Assembly (NCBI GenBank): GCA_026261815.1
Contig: JAMPIT010000476.1
Location: 6,041,501-6,105,500, forward strand
From: Monarcha castaneiventris obscurior
Lineage: Eukaryota > Chordata > Aves > Passeriformes > Monarchidae
Reading direction: 5' to 3'
Length of the DNA: 64,000 nucleotides
Shown: piece by piece, positions 60,970 through 64,000 of the stretch
Position numbering within the stretch: position 1 is the stretch's first letter
How the letters are laid out: each line of letters begins with the position of its first letter
Notes under the pieces: generated by a model
What the model was told of the DNA's origin: nothing
Databases searched by the model: none
The model's input: the letters and a program-made list of their open reading frames with translations, nothing else
Position numbers and translations under genes: made by a program

Positions 60970-62270
60970 GCTGGAGTTACAAACTTGCCTTATAACATTT
61001 CATGATAGATGGAGTGTTGGACTGTTGGGAACGAGCTTTTGGTGACACTGACCTAAGGTACCACTACTCAGTGAATAACAACACTTCTCCCTTTTAAACC
61101 CTGGGCTTAGTTTATTTTCTAAACCTGCAGGAAAAATGCATTTTGGTTCATCATGCTCCATTAACATAAGAAATACTTGTTCTGACTGTGACATCCTATG
61201 GATGCTGAAAAAGCCTCAGCAGAGAATTTCTTCAGCTCTCTGCTGTAGTTTGTGAGAGCTCTGCCTTTCTCATGCTGAACTATGCAAAACATGATAAGGC
61301 TTCTGTAAACCGAGTCTGCTATCTTGCACCTGCAAATATAATTAGAATTGTTATAGTTTTGACTAGGAGAATGAACAATGTGAGAATTGACCAGTCACTC
61401 TGGTAGGTAGTTAGCAAGAGGTCCAATAATCTCTTGCCATTTAGGTAGACACTAAGAGAACTAAACACATAAAAACCTGTCCTTTGTTAATTAGATAATT
61501 CCATCCATTCTCTTGACTGCATTCCTGTCTCTGAGTCTTTCTTGCTCGCCGGCCGGCAACTTCAACAACATCCCTTCCTTTCAGTGGTCCTGGTAATCAC
61601 AACAAATTAGGTCAGCATTTCCCTTGGTCCTCCTCACACTGTTAATGTCCATGTGGGATAATCATGGGGACAGAAAGACGTATCAAAAATGTCAAGAAGC
61701 CAAAATGTTTATTTTTCATAGTTGTCATTGTTGGAAAGTTCAAGAGAAAGAAGTGCTGAGTAGTATTGCTGGTGATAATGACAAATAGTGGTGTCTCTGC
61801 TTAGAATGGAGGAGAAAAATTGCATTCAAGAGGGCTCTTGGGAAATCAGGTGGTCTCAAGCTGGCTGGGTGGCAGGAATTTTAATAAAGAGCTGTGAAGT
61901 GATTTCAGAATAGTTTGTGGTGATTTCTGATAAATTTGGGTGGATAGGTGAAGAACCTGGCTGCTGTAAAACTCATTCAGTACCTGTCTGTAGAAGGAAG
62001 AAAGGTGACCTGGGTAATTGCAGATCAGTTTAATTTTCATTTGCAGGAGGAAAAAAATCCTGAACAAAAAGCACAGGTCTGGAAGATACTGAACAGGTAA
62101 AACCATGTGGTTGTTGGGGGAAGTGTCATCTCAAACCAGAGTAATGTCATCCTCTGACAAGATAAAAAGTTTTTATTGCTAGGGCAGAGACACTATGTGA
62201 CAAATACCAACTTTTTTGGGCATGGTCATACTATGCCAGACTCAGGATGAAACTGAGTGCAAAATGGTTG
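60970..62270. other. intergenic; possible old LTR near 61200-61570
   Basis: No gene is recognised. The part 61430-61575, with CATAAAAACC, then CTTTCTTGCTCGCCGGCCGGC and a CAACAACA end, resembles a TATA-to-U5 LTR arrangement, but I could not find matching flanks. Confidence 0.3.
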
Positions 62271-62275
62271 GACGA

Positions 62276-62640
62276 TCATAGAATCATGGAATGGTTTGGG
62301 CTGGAAGGCACCTTAAAGATAGTCTTATTCCGACCCCTCTGCCACAGGCAAGGACACCTTCCACTAGACCAGGTTCCTTAGGGCCCCATCCAGCCTGGCC
62401 TTGAACGCTTCCAGGGATGGGGCAGCCTGTGCCAGGGCCTCACCACCCTCACTGGGAAGAATTCCTTCTTAATATCTGATCTAAATTTATCTTCCTTCAT
62501 CTTAAAGCCCTTCTCCATTGTCCTGTCACCACATGCTGGTGTGAAAAGTCTCTCTCCAACCTTCTTGTAAGCCCCTTTTAGGTACTGGAAGGCTGCTATA
62601 AGGTAAATTAAATGGGTGTTTTCAGGTCCCAGGAACATTT
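62276..62640 (-). repeat. CR1 LINE 3' end
   Basis: The reversed terminus ATAGAATCATGGAATGGTTT is followed by CCATCCAGCCTGGCCTTGAA, TGTGCCAGGGCCTCACCACC and a CCACATGCTGGTGTGAAAAG-like block. Confidence 0.92.
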
Positions 62641-64000
62641 AACTCAGTCTGGGATGGTGAATAGAAAATGTTTCCTATATTTGTGATCAGACTACAAATT
62701 TGAGAATCTGTACAGGGAGAGGTTTCAAGCCTTGATAAATTGAGAAATGGTCATGGAAAACCTGGGAAAAGCATGCAATTAGTGTGAGATGCTGTATTTG
62801 GAGGAAGCAGCCCTGCAGTCAGCAGCAGACACCGGCTGTTGTGCCAGCAGAAGCTGCTGCTGCTGACGCTGGGTCACAAGCTGAACACGAGTCAACAAAC
62901 TCAGCCTATTGTGCAAAGGCTAACATCACGCTGTGGTGTAAACTGTCATTCAGACAGCAAAACACACACTGCTGACTCCTCCTGCAGCTCTCACCCACAA
63001 TACCCAATTTGGGAGTTTGGAGCAGTGTTCCTGAGGAGACCCTGCGTGCTGCTGTAATCCCAGTTTGTGCTGGCCAGCCAAGAGCAGAGCTGTTCACCTG
63101 CTGCCTTGTGACCCGGCTGCTGAGTGGGTCTGTCTGATGCAGAAAAGCTGCTTCCTCCTGCCTGCCAGCAGGGAAGTCAGAGACTGATGTGAGAGAGCAG
63201 TGGGGTGAATAAATGGGGTTCTCTTTTGGGTGCTGTGTGTGGTCCTGCCCTGCCCCACAGAGAGGTGACCTGGTATGCCAGTGTGCTGTGACAGTCTGTG
63301 ACCACTCCAGCTTCTTTAGCAGGTGTCCATGTTTTCCAAGATGAAGAGATGCTCATACTCAGGTAGTTGTGGAAGTCCATTATTATTCTTTTTCTTGATC
63401 TCATTGCATATTTCTCTTAGTTTTAACCATACAGTCCCAGAGGATGACCCTGTTCCTGGGAATTGCATCCACACTGTCTTTGCAGTCAGTCTGAGCTCAG
63501 AATGAGTCTGGATCAACTCCTCTTGTCCATGCAGCTATGGGGTCTCAGGAATATCTCGTTTACCTGCTGCCCGGAAAACAGTGTCTCTGCAAAGGCAGGT
63601 GATGGAACATCCTGAAATATAACCCCCTCTCTGTGGGTCACCTTGTTTGGACATATTTGGTCATGTATAAGGGGACTGCAAGATATGCAGAATTTGGGCA
63701 ATAAATACAGATTTATGGCTTTAAACCACAGCGAGGACAGGTAGGTTTTAACAAGATACTATGCCAGGCTTTAGAATGCTTCTGCCTTCCTCTCCTTAAG
63801 ACATCCAAAGAATCTTTTCTGGCTTTGTAGCATTGCCAGGAGCAGAAGGGTTGGTCTCCAATGCTCCCCGCAGCATATCCTTAACAGTGCTCAGTTGCTG
63901 TCTTCTGCCTCCATGAGTATTTCCTGGAGAATTTTAAGACCTTCCCAACTCATGGCTATTTATAAGGGACTTTCTGCTGGCTCCCAGCTTGGCTCTGGGT
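62641..64000. other. intergenic, nothing recognised
   Basis: No supported gene, RNA gene or repeat family is seen. A CAG/CTG-rich patch at 62810-62880 (GCAGCAGACACC, GCTGCTGCTGCTGACGC) is short and imperfect. Confidence 0.5.

Overview
The window is vertebrate nuclear DNA and almost certainly avian, probably a songbird. Genes have short exons with GT/AG borders. The dispersed repeats are mainly 3' ends of CR1 LINEs (at least nine) plus retroviral LTRs, several of the ERVL (class III) type seen in perching birds. No rRNA, CRISPR or prokaryotic feature is visible. Species cannot be named from the sequence alone. Products were recognised by reading exon translations against remembered vertebrate families; no search was run.

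Layout. 1-640 is a CR1 end. About 650-1300 is a CpG-rich promoter with a probable noncoding first exon for KLHL20 (+), whose eleven coding exons run from 2962 to 25508 and encode 609 residues. The KLHL20 3' region appears to be split by a 6.24-kb antisense ERVL provirus (26434-32673, perfect 5-bp target duplication GAACC). Sequence resembling the rest of a 3'UTR, with a poly(A) signal at 33474, lies beyond it. CENPL (-) converges on KLHL20: four coding exons between 38271 and 35276 encode 340 residues, including a 72-nt terminal exon. CENPL and DARS2 (+) share a divergent promoter of about 0.2 kb (38272-38479). DARS2 has seventeen coding exons, 38480-52365, encoding 626 residues. From about 53.1 kb to the end I see no gene, only CR1 ends, two or three solo LTR candidates and a tRNA-like segment.

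The gene order KLHL20 > < CENPL - DARS2 > is the conserved vertebrate block (human 1q25). The products act separately: a CUL3 ubiquitin-ligase adaptor, an inner-kinetochore subunit and mitochondrial aspartyl-tRNA synthetase. Their link here is shared chromatin and promoter, not a pathway.

The most interesting material is retroviral: a young, almost full-length but coding-defective ERVL in a candidate 3'UTR; an internally deleted ERVL reduced to one LTR, 0.3 kb of interior and 20 bp of the other LTR, still flanked by a perfect CCATT duplication; a solo LTR with a perfect GCTTG duplication next to a minisatellite; and a sense-oriented LTR with degenerate tandem repeats inside DARS2.
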